Below, one piece after another: positions 41,929-51,916 of a DNA stretch of 64,000 bases. The notes under the pieces were generated by a model. That model was given only the letters and a program-made list of their open reading frames with translations. It made no database searches and was not told the DNA's origin. Within the stretch, counting starts at the first letter, position 1. Every line of letters begins with the position of its first letter. Made by a program: the position numbers and the translations under genes. Source of the DNA: Streptomyces sp. CBMA156 (GTDB lineage: Bacteria > Actinomycetota > Actinomycetes > Streptomycetales > Streptomycetaceae). Location of the stretch: NCBI RefSeq assembly GCF_014596515.1, contig NZ_MSJQ01000426.1, forward strand, positions 16,196-80,195, in the 5' to 3' direction.

Positions 41929-43026
41929 TCAGCTCGCCAGCGGCAGCCGGGTGCCGCCGAGGCCGGGCGTGGCGGGGCGGCCGTCGTAGGCGTCCCGCCT
42001 GGCCGGCACCCCCGGCTCCCCGGCCGGTCCGTGCACCGGCTCGGTGAGCACCCGGCACTCGGCCGCCGTCCGGCCGTCCTGGAGCAGCTGGACCAGGACG
42101 GCCGGACGGCCGCCCGTCGCGGCCGGCTCGGTGGCCGCCCGGACGAAGCAGGGCCGGTCCAGTTCGATGTAGCGGCCGAAGGAGGTCACCAGCTCGACCG
42201 GCACCACCGGCTCGGGGTGGCACAGCCGCTGGGCGGCCTGCCGGGCGGCCTCCAGCACCAGCATTCCCGGCACGTGGTCCAGCTCGTGGTCGAACAGCAC
42301 CGGGTGCGTGACGTCGGCCCGCAGCAGCCAGGTGTCCGGTGCCAGGGTCGGGCTGAGCACCACGTCCGCGGGCTGGACGCGGCCGACCAGCTCGGGCGCG
42401 GCGGGCGCCGGCGGCCGCGGCGGGACGACGCGCCGCGCGGGGCCGCGCAGCCGGGCGTACGAGGCGGGGGAGAGGACCCGCAGCTGGCCGGTGCCGTGGC
42501 CGATCGGCCGGCCCTCCCTGGTGACCTCGATGCGCACCCGCAGCGAGACCAGCCCGCCGTGCCGCATCCGGACGTCCTCGCAGCCGACGCCGAGCATCAG
42601 CGAGACGGGGCCGGGTGTGACGGCCAGGCCGGGCAGTCCGGGCTCGCCGAGCGCGTAGGAGAGGTCCTCCATGACGAACTGGTGGCCGCGCGGCACCCCG
42701 AACCCGGCGTGGCCGATCAGCAGCCCGGCCTGCCGGATCGTCTCCGCCAGCAGCACCGGGTCGTGGTAGCGGTCGCCGGGCAGCCGGTAGAAGCCGTGCA
42801 GCCGGGGCCACTGGGCGCCGAGCAGGAAGTCGTACGGGCCGGTGGCCTGCCAGCCGGTGAGGAAGACCTCGGACACCGAGGCGCGGTGCACCAGGTGCCG
42901 GGAGACGGTCCGGTCGTGGAAGTCGTAGCCGGTCACGGGGCCGTCGTGGAAGCCGGGACCGTCGGCGTCGCCCGGGCCGGGGTGGGGGTACGGGCCGTGC
43001 GGGTCCGGCTCTACGATCGATGGCAT
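41929..43026 (-). CDS. AfsA/ScbA-family butyrolactone-type signal biosynthesis protein
   Basis: The 365-residue protein has two AfsA hot-dog repeats: one around VHRASVSEVFLTGWQ...FLLGAQWPRLHGFY and one around DHELDHVPGMLVLEAARQAA, with GHAGFGVPRGHQF between them. AfsA-type enzymes condense a beta-ketoacyl chain with a dihydroxyacetone-phosphate-type unit to begin gamma-butyrolactone signals. It is divergent from an ArpA-type receptor gene and has an ARE-like operator 56 bp upstream of its ATG, a classical autoregulatory arrangement. Confidence 0.9.
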   Translation of the reverse strand: MPSIVEPDPHGPYPHPGPGDADGPGFHDGPVTGYDFHDRTVSRHLVHRASVSEVFLTGWQATGPYDFLLGAQWPRLHGFYRLPGDRYHDPVLLAETIRQAGLLIGHAGFGVPRGHQFVMEDLSYALGEPGLPGLAVTPGPVSLMLGVGCEDVRMRHGGLVSLRVRIEVTREGRPIGHGTGQLRVLSPASYARLRGPARRVVPPRPPAPAAPELVGRVQPADVVLSPTLAPDTWLLRADVTHPVLFDHELDHVPGMLVLEAARQAAQRLCHPEPVVPVELVTSFGRYIELDRPCFVRAATEPAATGGRPAVLVQLLQDGRTAAECRVLTEPVHGPAGEPGVPARRDAYDGRPATPGLGGTRLPLAS

Positions 43027-43081
43027 GACTGGCCCCCGATTCAGGGTGTCGGTCGGAGCGGCCGCCGCGGCCGTCCGAGCA

Positions 43082-43108
43082 AAACATACATACCACCCGG
43101 TTTGTCTT
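43082..43108. promoter_or_regulatory. ARE-like butyrolactone-receptor operator (afsA side)
   Basis: ACATACATACCACCCGGTTT, followed by GTC, matches the streptomycete ARE pattern (ACATAC...CCGGTTTGT). It lies 56 bp upstream of the AfsA-family start codon in the divergent region 43027-43376. Confidence 0.7.
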
Positions 43109-43254
43109 TGGCGACTGGGGGTGCCCCGGCCGACCGTACCGGCCCGATCACGCTACCTGCCCCGTGGACTGGGGGAATGCCTGTTCGGGGTGGCTCAGGC
43201 CATGGGGGGAGGGCTGTTCCCGCTGGACGACGGGGGCGGAGCAAGCGCTAGATT

Positions 43255-43277
43255 AGATACCAACCATGCGGTTTCGG
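43255..43277. promoter_or_regulatory. ARE-like operator (receptor side)
   Basis: AGATACCAACCATGCGGTTT, then CGG, again has the ATACCAACC...CGGTTT order of ARE sites. It is 100 bp upstream of the TetR/ArpA-type start at 43377. Confidence 0.6.
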
Positions 43278-43376
43278 ACGGTACGCTCCGCATGCGAGCG
43301 CCGCTCCCCGAAGGGGCCGCGCCGACAGCAGCCGGGTGGGGCGGGGATCGCGCCCGGCCGAGTCCGGAGGGGGCCA

Positions 43377-44003
43377 GTGGTCAAGCAGGAACGGGCTGGG
43401 CGGACCCGGCGGGCCGTACTGCTCGCCGCCGCGGAGACCTTCGCGCGGGTGGGCTTCGAGGCCGCCAGCCTGGTCGACATCAGCCGCCGGGCCGGGGTGA
43501 GCAAGGGGGCCCTCTACTTCCACTTCGTGTCCAAGCAGGCCCTCGCCGACGGGGTGCGCTGCGCCGCCGGGCGGGAGGTCGGCTCGGCCGCGCTGCGCGC
43601 CCTGCGGGCCGAGGGCCCGGCGCTCCAGGGCCTGATCGACTTCTCGCACGAACTGGCCGGGATGCTGCGCGAGGACGTGGTGGTGCGGGCCGGCATCCGG
43701 CTCGGCCGTCCGGGCCCACCGCGCCGGGACGGTGCGCCGGGCCCGGTGGGCCCGGACGTCGCCTGGCGCAGTCTCACCGCCGTCGTCCACCGCCTGCTGG
43801 ACCGCGCCGCCGAGGCCGGTGAGCTGTGCGCCGGGGTGGACCGGCGGGCCGCCGCCGAACTGCTCACCGCGGCGGCGGCCGGCCAGGTGCTGCTGGCGGG
43901 CGAGGAGACGGACCGGCCGGGGCCCGAGGCCGTGAGCCGGCTCTGGACGGCCGCGCTGCCGGCCCTGGTGGCGGCCGAGCACCGGGGCGGCTACCGGGTC
44001 TGA
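43377..44003 (+). CDS. ArpA-type TetR-family butyrolactone receptor
   Basis: The protein has 208 residues from the GTG at 43377, eight bases after GGAGG. The N-terminal HTH is RAVLLAAAETFARVGFEAAS followed by LVDISRRAGVSKGALYFHF, with the KGALYFHF helix of gamma-butyrolactone receptors. The C-terminal domain has ELCAGVDRRAAAELLTAAAAG. It would repress from ARE sites and release on ligand binding. An earlier ATG at 43266 lies inside the ARE and is unlikely. Confidence 0.88.
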   Translation: MVKQERAGRTRRAVLLAAAETFARVGFEAASLVDISRRAGVSKGALYFHFVSKQALADGVRCAAGREVGSAALRALRAEGPALQGLIDFSHELAGMLREDVVVRAGIRLGRPGPPRRDGAPGPVGPDVAWRSLTAVVHRLLDRAAEAGELCAGVDRRAAAELLTAAAAGQVLLAGEETDRPGPEAVSRLWTAALPALVAAEHRGGYRV

Positions 44004-44076
44004 CCGGAGCCGGCCGACGGGGGCCGCCCGGCGCCGCGGGCCCGCCCGGTGCCTCAGGCTCGCCCGCCGAGGTGCC

Positions 44077-44688
44077 TCAGGCCCGCTCGCCGACGCTCAG
44101 CCGGGCGAGCGCGTGCGGCTGGACCAGGCCGGGCAGCAGCAGCGTCCACAGGTCGGACAGCCGCTGGATCAGGTCCTGCCGGTCGGCCAGCACCTGGGAG
44201 CTCAGCTGGATGCCGGTGACCGCGCCGGTGATCACCCCGGAGGCCGCGGTCAGGTCGATCCCCGGGTGGAGGTCCCCCGCCTCCCTGGCCCGCTCCAGCA
44301 GGACCCGGACCGTGTCCATCCACCCCTGGTAGGCCGCGAGCTGCGGCTGGGTGAAGCTGCCGTGCTCGATCGTCAGCCGGATGCTGCCGCGCACCAGCGG
44401 GTCGGTCCGGAGCGCGCGGGCGAAGGCGTACCCGAGGTCGATCAGGTTCTGCACCGGACTGTCCGAGGTCGGTTCCCAGCCGGAGATGAAGGCGCCCTGC
44501 CCCTCGATGACGGCGAGGGCCAGCTCCTCCTTGGAGTGGAAGTGGAAGTACAGCGCGCCCTTGGTGACGCCGGCGCGGTCCAGGATCCCGGACATCGTGG
44601 CGGCGGCGTAGCCCCGCTCGTCGAACACCTCGGCCGCCGCGACGAGTACCGCCTGGCGGGTCGCCAGCGCGCGTGCCTGCCTGGCCAT
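44077..44688 (-). CDS. second ArpA-type TetR-family butyrolactone receptor
   Basis: The 203-residue protein has the HTH TRQAVLVAAAEVFDERGYAA, then MSGILDRAGVTKGALYFHFH, very close to true butyrolactone receptors. The ligand domain includes IRLTIEHGSFTQPQLAAYQGW and DLHPGIDLTAASGVITGAVTG, typical of ArpA/ScbR. It carries its own ARE-like site 70 bp upstream. Two receptors beside one AfsA enzyme suggests a true receptor plus a pseudo-receptor; sequence similarity to the family pattern favours this one as the true receptor. Confidence 0.9.
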   Translation of the reverse strand: MARQARALATRQAVLVAAAEVFDERGYAAATMSGILDRAGVTKGALYFHFHSKEELALAVIEGQGAFISGWEPTSDSPVQNLIDLGYAFARALRTDPLVRGSIRLTIEHGSFTQPQLAAYQGWMDTVRVLLERAREAGDLHPGIDLTAASGVITGAVTGIQLSSQVLADRQDLIQRLSDLWTLLLPGLVQPHALARLSVGERA

Positions 44689-44757
44689 CGCAGCCTCCCT
44701 GGAAAGTTCTGGTACTCGGCAGCGGCCGGTCCTGTGGGGGCGGACGGGGCGGCGGAC

Positions 44758-44779
44758 GCATACCGTCCAGCAGGTATCC
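44758..44779 (-). promoter_or_regulatory. ARE-like operator upstream of second receptor
   Basis: On the minus strand it reads GGATACCTGCTGGACGGTAT followed by GC, with the half-site spacing of ARE elements. It is 70 bp upstream of the start codon at 44688, so autoregulation is likely. Confidence 0.65.
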
Positions 44780-44864
44780 TACCGAGCCTTTCGCGGGCCC
44801 TTCCGGCCTCGGTCGGGCAGGTGGGAGCGCCCGGGCCCGCGCGGTCCCGGGAGGAACGCACGAC

Positions 44865-44893
44865 GGCCGGTCACCCGAACGGGGTGACCGGCC
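44865..44893. terminator. 12-bp stem hairpin
   Basis: GGCCGGTCACCC (44865-44876) pairs with GGGTGACCGGCC (44882-44893) across a 5-base loop, 22 bp beyond the minus-strand carboxylase epsilon gene. Confidence 0.75.
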
Positions 44894-44914
44894 GGAGGCC
44901 CGGGCCGTGGGCCG

Positions 44915-45121
44915 TCAGGCGGCCTGCTGCCAGCTGACCGGCGAGTAGTACGCCGGGCGGCGCTCCAGGCGCTGCCAGCTGGCGATCGGCTCGACGGGAG
45001 CGGCGGCGGCGGCCTGCTGCGCGGCGGCGCGCGCGGCGAGGACGGCGGTCAGGGCGGCGAGTTCCTCGTCGGTGAGACTGCCGCGGACGATGCGGACGAG
45101 GGGTTCGGCGGAAGCGGTCAT
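44915..45121 (-). CDS. acyl-CoA carboxylase epsilon subunit
   Basis: The 68-residue protein has the AccE/PccE pattern: VRIVRGSLTDEELAALTAVL, an Ala-rich linker and a C-terminal WQRLERRPAYYSPVSWQ. The epsilon subunit stabilises actinobacterial acetyl/propionyl-CoA carboxylases. It follows the beta-subunit gene by 72 bp in the same direction. Confidence 0.9.
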   Translation of the reverse strand: MTASAEPLVRIVRGSLTDEELAALTAVLAARAAAQQAAAAAPVEPIASWQRLERRPAYYSPVSWQQAA

Positions 45122-45193
45122 GTCCTGGTTTCTCCCCCGGGTTGCTGTGGTCTGGGGCGGGTGCCCCGGTGGACTGCTGCGGTGGAGCGGGCG

Positions 45194-46795
<1,602 letters not shown>

Positions 46796-46810
46796 CTCGA
46801 ACCACTCCAA

Positions 46811-47190
46811 GGGTGAGGGAACTGTCCGACAGCCAACGTCATGCTGTGCCCCCGGCTGCGAATCACTTTCTTCACTTATGACTGTACGAGGGGCCGTGCG
46901 CTGGTTTCGGCGTCGATTCCGTACAAGGTCGGGTTCGTTTCGCTGTCAGGCCTGGACAGAAGCGGTTGGTTCAGCCGCTGAGCGCTCGGTGTTCACTCGG
47001 GTACCGGGGGTTGTCGGGCAGGTGATGGCCCGATGATCTGAACATGAAGGAAAGCGCAGGTCAGGGCCGTCTTTTAGCAATGTAGGCCGGTCCTCTGGGG
47101 TCGCGCTCAAGGTCTGCTCAAGTCCGGCGGCGGAGCGGCCGCCGGCCGGGCGAGACGGCGGAAAGTCGTAGGGAAGCGCCAAAAACACCG
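46811..47190. other. intergenic region upstream of the carboxylase
   Basis: This 380-bp region lies between the carboxylase start and the terminator of the convergent-side gene. It should contain the carboxylase promoter, but no clear hexamer pair or strong repeat is visible. No supported gene. Confidence 0.4.
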
Positions 47191-47220
47191 CAGCCCACCC
47201 CGGGTGTCAGGGGTGGGCTG
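47191..47220. terminator. 11-bp stem hairpin
   Basis: CAGCCCACCCC (47191-47201) and GGGGTGGGCTG (47210-47220) enclose an 8-base loop, 28 bp after the stop of the minus-strand gene 47249-47671; on that strand the stem is followed by CGGTGTTTTTGG. Confidence 0.8.
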
Positions 47221-47248
47221 TCCGGGCGAGCGGTCGGACCGGCTCCGA

Positions 47249-47671
47249 TCAGCTCTTCTTGCCGTCCTCGGGCTCGTCGCGGTCGCGCAGCTCGCGCTCG
47301 CGACGCCGCAGATCGGACTCCCACTGCTTCAGCATGTCCTCGTGGTCTTTGTCGTTCCTCTTCAACGAGGCGAGGAACTCCGGGTCGTCGTCCGGCGCCG
47401 TCGGCCGTCCGCCGCGCGGGGCCGGGCGGCCCTGGCGGTCGTCGGCCGGGTACCCCGCGTGGGCCCCGGCGGGGGCGGCCGGCAGGAAGCCGCGCCGCTT
47501 GCCGGCGATCAGCCAGGCGATCGGGCCCAGCGGCGGGAAGAGCAGCACGATCAGCACCCAGACCACCTTCGGCAGGTGCTTCACCTCGTCCTCGGGCGTG
47601 GTCAGGCAGTCCACGAACGCCCAGACCCAGAGCGCGAGCGGAAGGATGATGGTCAGAAGAATCCTCAGCAC
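47249..47671 (-). CDS. PLDc_N-domain membrane protein
   Basis: The 140-residue protein has two N-terminal membrane segments (LRILLTIILPLALWVWAFVD and VVWVLIVLLFPPLGPIAWLI), the PLDc_N pair, followed by a charged cytoplasmic tail (DKDHEDMLKQWESDLRRRER). Such small proteins are widespread in streptomycetes with no known activity. It is divergent from mqnL. Confidence 0.8.
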   Translation of the reverse strand: MLRILLTIILPLALWVWAFVDCLTTPEDEVKHLPKVVWVLIVLLFPPLGPIAWLIAGKRRGFLPAAPAGAHAGYPADDRQGRPAPRGGRPTAPDDDPEFLASLKRNDKDHEDMLKQWESDLRRRERELRDRDEPEDGKKS

Positions 47672-47766
47672 GGCCGGGTTCTCCTCCCTGGCGGCGACGG
47701 TGGCGGCGGGCGCCTTCCAGGGGCCCTTGACCCGGCCAGGCTATCGGGTGGCGGATACTGACAGGC

Positions 47767-49224
47767 ATGGCATACGACGATCTCCGCTCGTTTCTCCGGG
47801 CCCTCGACCGCGAGGGCGACCTCAAGCGCATCAAGGCGGAGGTGGACCCGCACCTGGAGATCGGCGAGATCGTCGACCGGGTGCAGAAGGCCAAGGGCCC
47901 GGCGCTGCTCTTCGAGAACGTCAGGGGATCGTCGATGCCGCTGGCGATGAACGTCTTCGGCACCGAGCGGCGGCTGGCCAAGTCGCTCGGCCTCAAGGGC
48001 CCGGACGACATCTCGGAGAAGATCGCCGGGCTGCTCAGGCCGGAGCTGCCGCAGGGCTTCACCGGCTTCCGGGACGCCTTCGGCAAGCTCGCCTCGATGA
48101 CCCACGTCCCGCCCCGGAACGTGAAGTCCGGTGACGCCCCGGTGCAGGAGGTGGTGCTCACCGGCGACGACGTCGACCTGGACGAGCTGCCCGCCCTCTT
48201 CACCTGGCCGCTGGACGGCGGCTCCTTCTTCAACCTGGGCCTGACCCACACCAAGGACCCGGACACCGGCATCCGCAACCTGGGCCTCTACCGGCTCCAG
48301 CGGCACGACCGCCGCACCATCGGCATGCACTGGCAGATCCACAAGGACAGCCGCAACCACTACGCGGTGGCGGCCAAGCGGGGCGAGCGCCTCCCGGTCG
48401 CGATCGCCTTCGGCTGCCCCCCGGCCGTCACCTACGCGGCCACCGCGCCGCTGCCCGGCGACATCGACGAGTACCTCTTCGCCGGCTTCATCGCGGGCGA
48501 GCGGGTGCGGATGGTCGACTGCAAGACGGTGCCGCTCCAGGTCCCGGCCGACGCCGAGGTGGTCCTGGAGGGCTGGCTGGAGCCCGGGGAGATGCTGCCC
48601 GAGGGCCCGTTCGGCGACCACACCGGCTTCTACACCCCGCAGGAGCCGTTCCCCGCGCTGACGATCGACTGCGTGACGATGCGCCGCCGTCCGATCCTCC
48701 AGTCCATCGTGGTCGGCCGCCCGCCGACCGAGGACGGCCCGCTGGGCAAGTTCACCGAGCGGTTCTTCCTGCCGCTGCTGAAGATCATCATCCCGGACAT
48801 CGTCGACTACGACCTGCCCGAGGCCGGCGGCTTCCACAACTGCGTGATCGTCTCGATCGACAAGAAGTACCCCAAGCACGCCCAGAAGACGATGCACGCG
48901 ATCTGGGGCGCGCACATGATGTCGCTGACCAAGCTGATCATCGTGGTGGACTCCGACTGCGACGTGCACGACTACCGGGAAGTCGCCTGGCGGGCCTTCG
49001 GCAACGTCGACTACAGCCGCGACCTCACCGTGGTCGAGGGCCCGGTGGACCACCTGGACCACGCCTCGTACCAGCAGTTCTGGGGCGGCAAGGCCGGCAT
49101 CGACGCGACCAGGAAGCTGCCCGAGGAGGGGTACACCCGGGACGGCGGCTGGCCGGAGATGGTCTCCTCGGACCCGGCGACGGCCGCGCTGGTGAACCGC
49201 CGCTGGAAGGAGTACGGACTGTGA
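47767..49224 (+). CDS. mqnL: UbiD-family decarboxylase of the futalosine menaquinone pathway
   Basis: The 485-residue protein is a full-length UbiD-type enzyme: MAYDDLRSFLRALDREGDLK at the N terminus, GMHWQIHKDSRNHY, and LPEGPFGDHTGFYTP containing the prenylated-FMN-site Glu/Arg/Asp region. It needs the prenyl-FMN made by the UbiX-type protein at 55817. The gene order with a UbiA prenyltransferase and mqnE identifies the late menaquinone pathway, where it removes the ring carboxyl group. Its stop overlaps the prenyltransferase start. Confidence 0.9.
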   Translation: MAYDDLRSFLRALDREGDLKRIKAEVDPHLEIGEIVDRVQKAKGPALLFENVRGSSMPLAMNVFGTERRLAKSLGLKGPDDISEKIAGLLRPELPQGFTGFRDAFGKLASMTHVPPRNVKSGDAPVQEVVLTGDDVDLDELPALFTWPLDGGSFFNLGLTHTKDPDTGIRNLGLYRLQRHDRRTIGMHWQIHKDSRNHYAVAAKRGERLPVAIAFGCPPAVTYAATAPLPGDIDEYLFAGFIAGERVRMVDCKTVPLQVPADAEVVLEGWLEPGEMLPEGPFGDHTGFYTPQEPFPALTIDCVTMRRRPILQSIVVGRPPTEDGPLGKFTERFFLPLLKIIIPDIVDYDLPEAGGFHNCVIVSIDKKYPKHAQKTMHAIWGAHMMSLTKLIIVVDSDCDVHDYREVAWRAFGNVDYSRDLTVVEGPVDHLDHASYQQFWGGKAGIDATRKLPEEGYTRDGGWPEMVSSDPATAALVNRRWKEYGL

Positions 49225-50120
49225 GCAGCACGGCCGCGGTAGAGGTCCCCGGGCGGACGAAGGCGTTCCTGCGCCTGGTGATGATCGAGCACTCGGTCTT
49301 CGCCCTGCCCTTCGCCTACATCGCCGCGCTGACCGCGATGTTCCTCGCGGACAAGCGGGTGCACTGGGGCGAACTGTTCGTCGTCACCGTGTGCATGGTC
49401 GGTCTGCGGACCTTCGCGATGGCGGCCAACCGGATCATCGACCGCGAGCTCGACGCCCGGAACCCGCGCACCGCCACCCGCGAACTGGTCACCGGCGCGG
49501 TGTCGTTGAAGACCGCGTACGTCGGCTCGGCGGTGGCGCTGGTGGTCTTCCTCGGCGCCGCCGCGATGCTGAACCCGCTCTGCCTGGCGCTCGCGCCGGT
49601 GGCCGTGGTGCCGATGGTGGTCTACCCGTACGGCAAGCGGTTCACGAACTTCCCGCAGGCGATCCTGGGGCTGGCCCAGGCGATGGGGCCGGTCGGCGCC
49701 TGGCTCGCGGTGACGGGCAGCTGGTCCTGGGAGGCCGTCGTCCTCGGCGCGGCGGTCGGCATCTGGATCGGCGGCTTCGACCTGATCTACGCCTGCCAGG
49801 ACGTCGGGTCCGACCGGGACAACGGGGTGCGGTCGGTGCCGGCCAGGTTCGGCGTCCCGGCGGCGATCCGGGGCGCGCGGGTGTGCCACGTCCTCACCAC
49901 GCTGCTGCTGGGCTGGTTCGCGGTGCTGACGCACGCCGGAGCGGCGTTCTGGACCGGTCTGCTGGTCGTCGCGGGCGCGTTCGTCTACGAGCACACCATC
50001 GTGAGGCCGAACGACCTGTCGAAGCTGAACCGGGCGTTCTTCCAGACCAACAGCTTCGTCGGGGTCTCGCTGTTCTTCTTCGCACTGGTGGACCTGGTGG
50101 TCCGCGGGCTCGGCATCTGA
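49221..50120 (+). CDS. mqnP: UbiA-family prenyltransferase of menaquinone biosynthesis
   Basis: The 299-residue polytopic protein has the two Asp motifs of UbiA enzymes: NRIIDRELDARNPRTATREL (prenyl-diphosphate/Mg binding) and YACQDVGSDRDNG. Membrane helices such as AYVGSAVALVVFLGAAAML lie between and after them. It attaches the isoprenoid tail to the naphthoate-type precursor. The GTG at 49221 overlaps the mqnL stop (GTGA). Confidence 0.92.
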   Translation: MSSTAAVEVPGRTKAFLRLVMIEHSVFALPFAYIAALTAMFLADKRVHWGELFVVTVCMVGLRTFAMAANRIIDRELDARNPRTATRELVTGAVSLKTAYVGSAVALVVFLGAAAMLNPLCLALAPVAVVPMVVYPYGKRFTNFPQAILGLAQAMGPVGAWLAVTGSWSWEAVVLGAAVGIWIGGFDLIYACQDVGSDRDNGVRSVPARFGVPAAIRGARVCHVLTTLLLGWFAVLTHAGAAFWTGLLVVAGAFVYEHTIVRPNDLSKLNRAFFQTNSFVGVSLFFFALVDLVVRGLGI

Positions 50121-50165
50121 CCCCGGGCGGCGGCGCGCCCGGCGCCGCGGGCCGCCCGACCGGTT

Positions 50166-50993
50166 TCAGCGGAACAGGGCGGCGTGGTCGGCAGCCCAGG
50201 CGCGGAAGCCGCGGGCGGGGTGGCCGGTGAGGTCCCGGACCGTCGTGGTAGCGGGTTCCGGGCCGGTGAGGCGGGCGTGGACGAAGTCCAGCGCGCCGTC
50301 GGCGGCGGCCGGGGGCCGGCCGGTGGCGGACATCCGGCGGCGGGCGGTCTCCCGGGAGACCTCCTGCCAGCAGGCCGGGCGGCCGGCGGCCTCGCCGATG
50401 ATCTCCACCTGTTCCGCCCGGGTGAGGGACTCCGGGCCGGTGAGGACGTACCTGGCGCCGTCGTGGCCGTCCTCGGCCAGGGTCCGCACGGCGACCGCCG
50501 CGATGTCCCGCTCGTCCACCGGGTTCAGCCCGGCGGCACCGCCGTAGCCCCGGACGGAGCCCGTGGAACGGATCTCCTCCGCCCACTCCAGGGCGGCCGC
50601 GAAGCCGTGGGCCCGCAGCACCGTGTGCCGCACCCCGCAGGCCGTCAGCAGCGCCTCGATCCCGCCCTCCGGACGGCCGGGGGAGTGCGGTCCCGCGCCG
50701 GGGACGTCGCGGACGGCAGCCGAGGAGAGGAAGACCACCCGCCCGACCTCCCTGGCCAGCACGCCCACGGTCTCCGCGGCGCCGTCCGCGGTGGAGAACG
50801 GCCACCCCAGGAGCACGGCGCCGGCGCCCTGGACGGCCGCCTCCAGCGTGGCCGGGTCGAGCAGGTCCCGCGGGGGCAGGGTCCGCACCCGGACGCCGGA
50901 GGCCGCGAGCTGTAGCCCGACGTGCCGCCCGACCGCCCCGGAGACGCCGATCACCGTCACCGGCGACGTGCCGTCAACTCGCTCATCCGTCAT
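50166..50993 (-). CDS. NmrA-like NAD(P)-binding protein
   Basis: The 275-residue protein starts at the ATG at 50993. It has an atypical SDR/NmrA Rossmann motif (VTVIGVSGAVGRHVG), VVFLSSAAV, and a C-terminal part with DIAAVAVRTLAEDG typical of NmrA-like redox sensors or reductases. No Tyr-x3-Lys pair is evident, so it may bind NAD(P) without classical dehydrogenase catalysis. It converges on mqnP. Substrate and role unknown. Confidence 0.78.
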   Translation of the reverse strand: MTDERVDGTSPVTVIGVSGAVGRHVGLQLAASGVRVRTLPPRDLLDPATLEAAVQGAGAVLLGWPFSTADGAAETVGVLAREVGRVVFLSSAAVRDVPGAGPHSPGRPEGGIEALLTACGVRHTVLRAHGFAAALEWAEEIRSTGSVRGYGGAAGLNPVDERDIAAVAVRTLAEDGHDGARYVLTGPESLTRAEQVEIIGEAAGRPACWQEVSRETARRRMSATGRPPAAADGALDFVHARLTGPEPATTTVRDLTGHPARGFRAWAADHAALFR

Positions 50994-51116
50994 GCCTCGA
51001 ACGTAGGCGAGAAAGATGAGACGCCCCATGCGTACGGGTCTCCGGTCCATGCGTCAGCGTCCAACGGTGCGCGGGAGGCCGACGGAGCCGGCGTCCCGCG
51101 CGACGCGCCCGCGGCC

Positions 51117-51872
51117 TCAGTCGTGCAGGAAGCCCTCCATCGCGACGGTCAGGGCCACCGGGGCCTCGTACATCGGGTAGTGCCCGCAGCCGGCGAGCTC
51201 CTCCAGCTCGGCGTTGGGGTAGTGGGTGAGGAAGGTGCCGCGCATCACCTCGGTGGTGAGGGCGAGGTCGTACTCGCCGACGATCACCTTGACCGGCACC
51301 GGGTTGCCGCTGATCCGGCGCTCCAGGTCGGCCGTCGTCCAGTCGCGGACGTAGCCGCCGAAGGCCTCGGGGGTGGACAGCCGCAGGGACTGGTCGACCA
51401 GGTGGTCGAGCCAGACCCGGCCGGCCCGCCTGCCGGTGACCAGGTCGAGGATCGCGAAGCGCTTCTCCCGGTCCTCGGCGGCGCCGAGGAACAGCGCCTC
51501 GCCCGCCTCGTCCAGCGGGTACGGCCCGGCCGGCACCGGGGCCAGGCCGACCAGCTTGCGGACCCGCAGCGGCGCCTCCGCGAGCACCTGCTGCGCCGCT
51601 TTGGCGCCCATCGAGTGGCCGACCAGGGAGAAGCGGTCCCAGCCGAGCCGGTCAGCCAGGGCGAGCGCGTCGGAGGCGATCTCGGCGAGCGTGTACGCGC
51701 CGGGGACGTCCTTGCGCTGCCCGTAGCCGCGGTAGTCGAAGAAGGCGTAGCCGAAGGCGTCGCCGTCGAGGTAGTCGAGGAACGGGCCCCAGCCCGCGCT
51801 GGTGCCGAACCAGTCGTGCAGGACCAGGACGTGGTGGTCGCCGGTGCCGGTCAAGCGGTGAGGGATCGTCAT
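51117..51872 (-). CDS. alpha/beta hydrolase
   Basis: The 251-residue protein has VLVLHDWFGTSAGW (oxyanion region), nucleophile elbow LVGHSMGAKAAQ with Ser in GHSMG, and a late GCGHYPMYEAP with the catalytic His; Asp in VGEYDLALT completes the triad. It starts 44 bp after the FAD-monooxygenase stop in the same direction, so the two are probably co-expressed for degradation or tailoring of an aromatic or lactone compound. Confidence 0.88.
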   Translation of the reverse strand: MTIPHRLTGTGDHHVLVLHDWFGTSAGWGPFLDYLDGDAFGYAFFDYRGYGQRKDVPGAYTLAEIASDALALADRLGWDRFSLVGHSMGAKAAQQVLAEAPLRVRKLVGLAPVPAGPYPLDEAGEALFLGAAEDREKRFAILDLVTGRRAGRVWLDHLVDQSLRLSTPEAFGGYVRDWTTADLERRISGNPVPVKVIVGEYDLALTTEVMRGTFLTHYPNAELEELAGCGHYPMYEAPVALTVAMEGFLHD

Positions 51873-51916
51873 GTCCTCGGTCGTTCCCCGCGATCCGCCC
51901 GTCCGAACGGGTGGCC

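Noticed and set aside
43266..43376. Earlier ATG start for the ArpA-type gene
   Set aside because: It lies within the ARE-like site, and its product would add an Arg-rich tail absent from the family; the GTG at 43377 has a good RBS.
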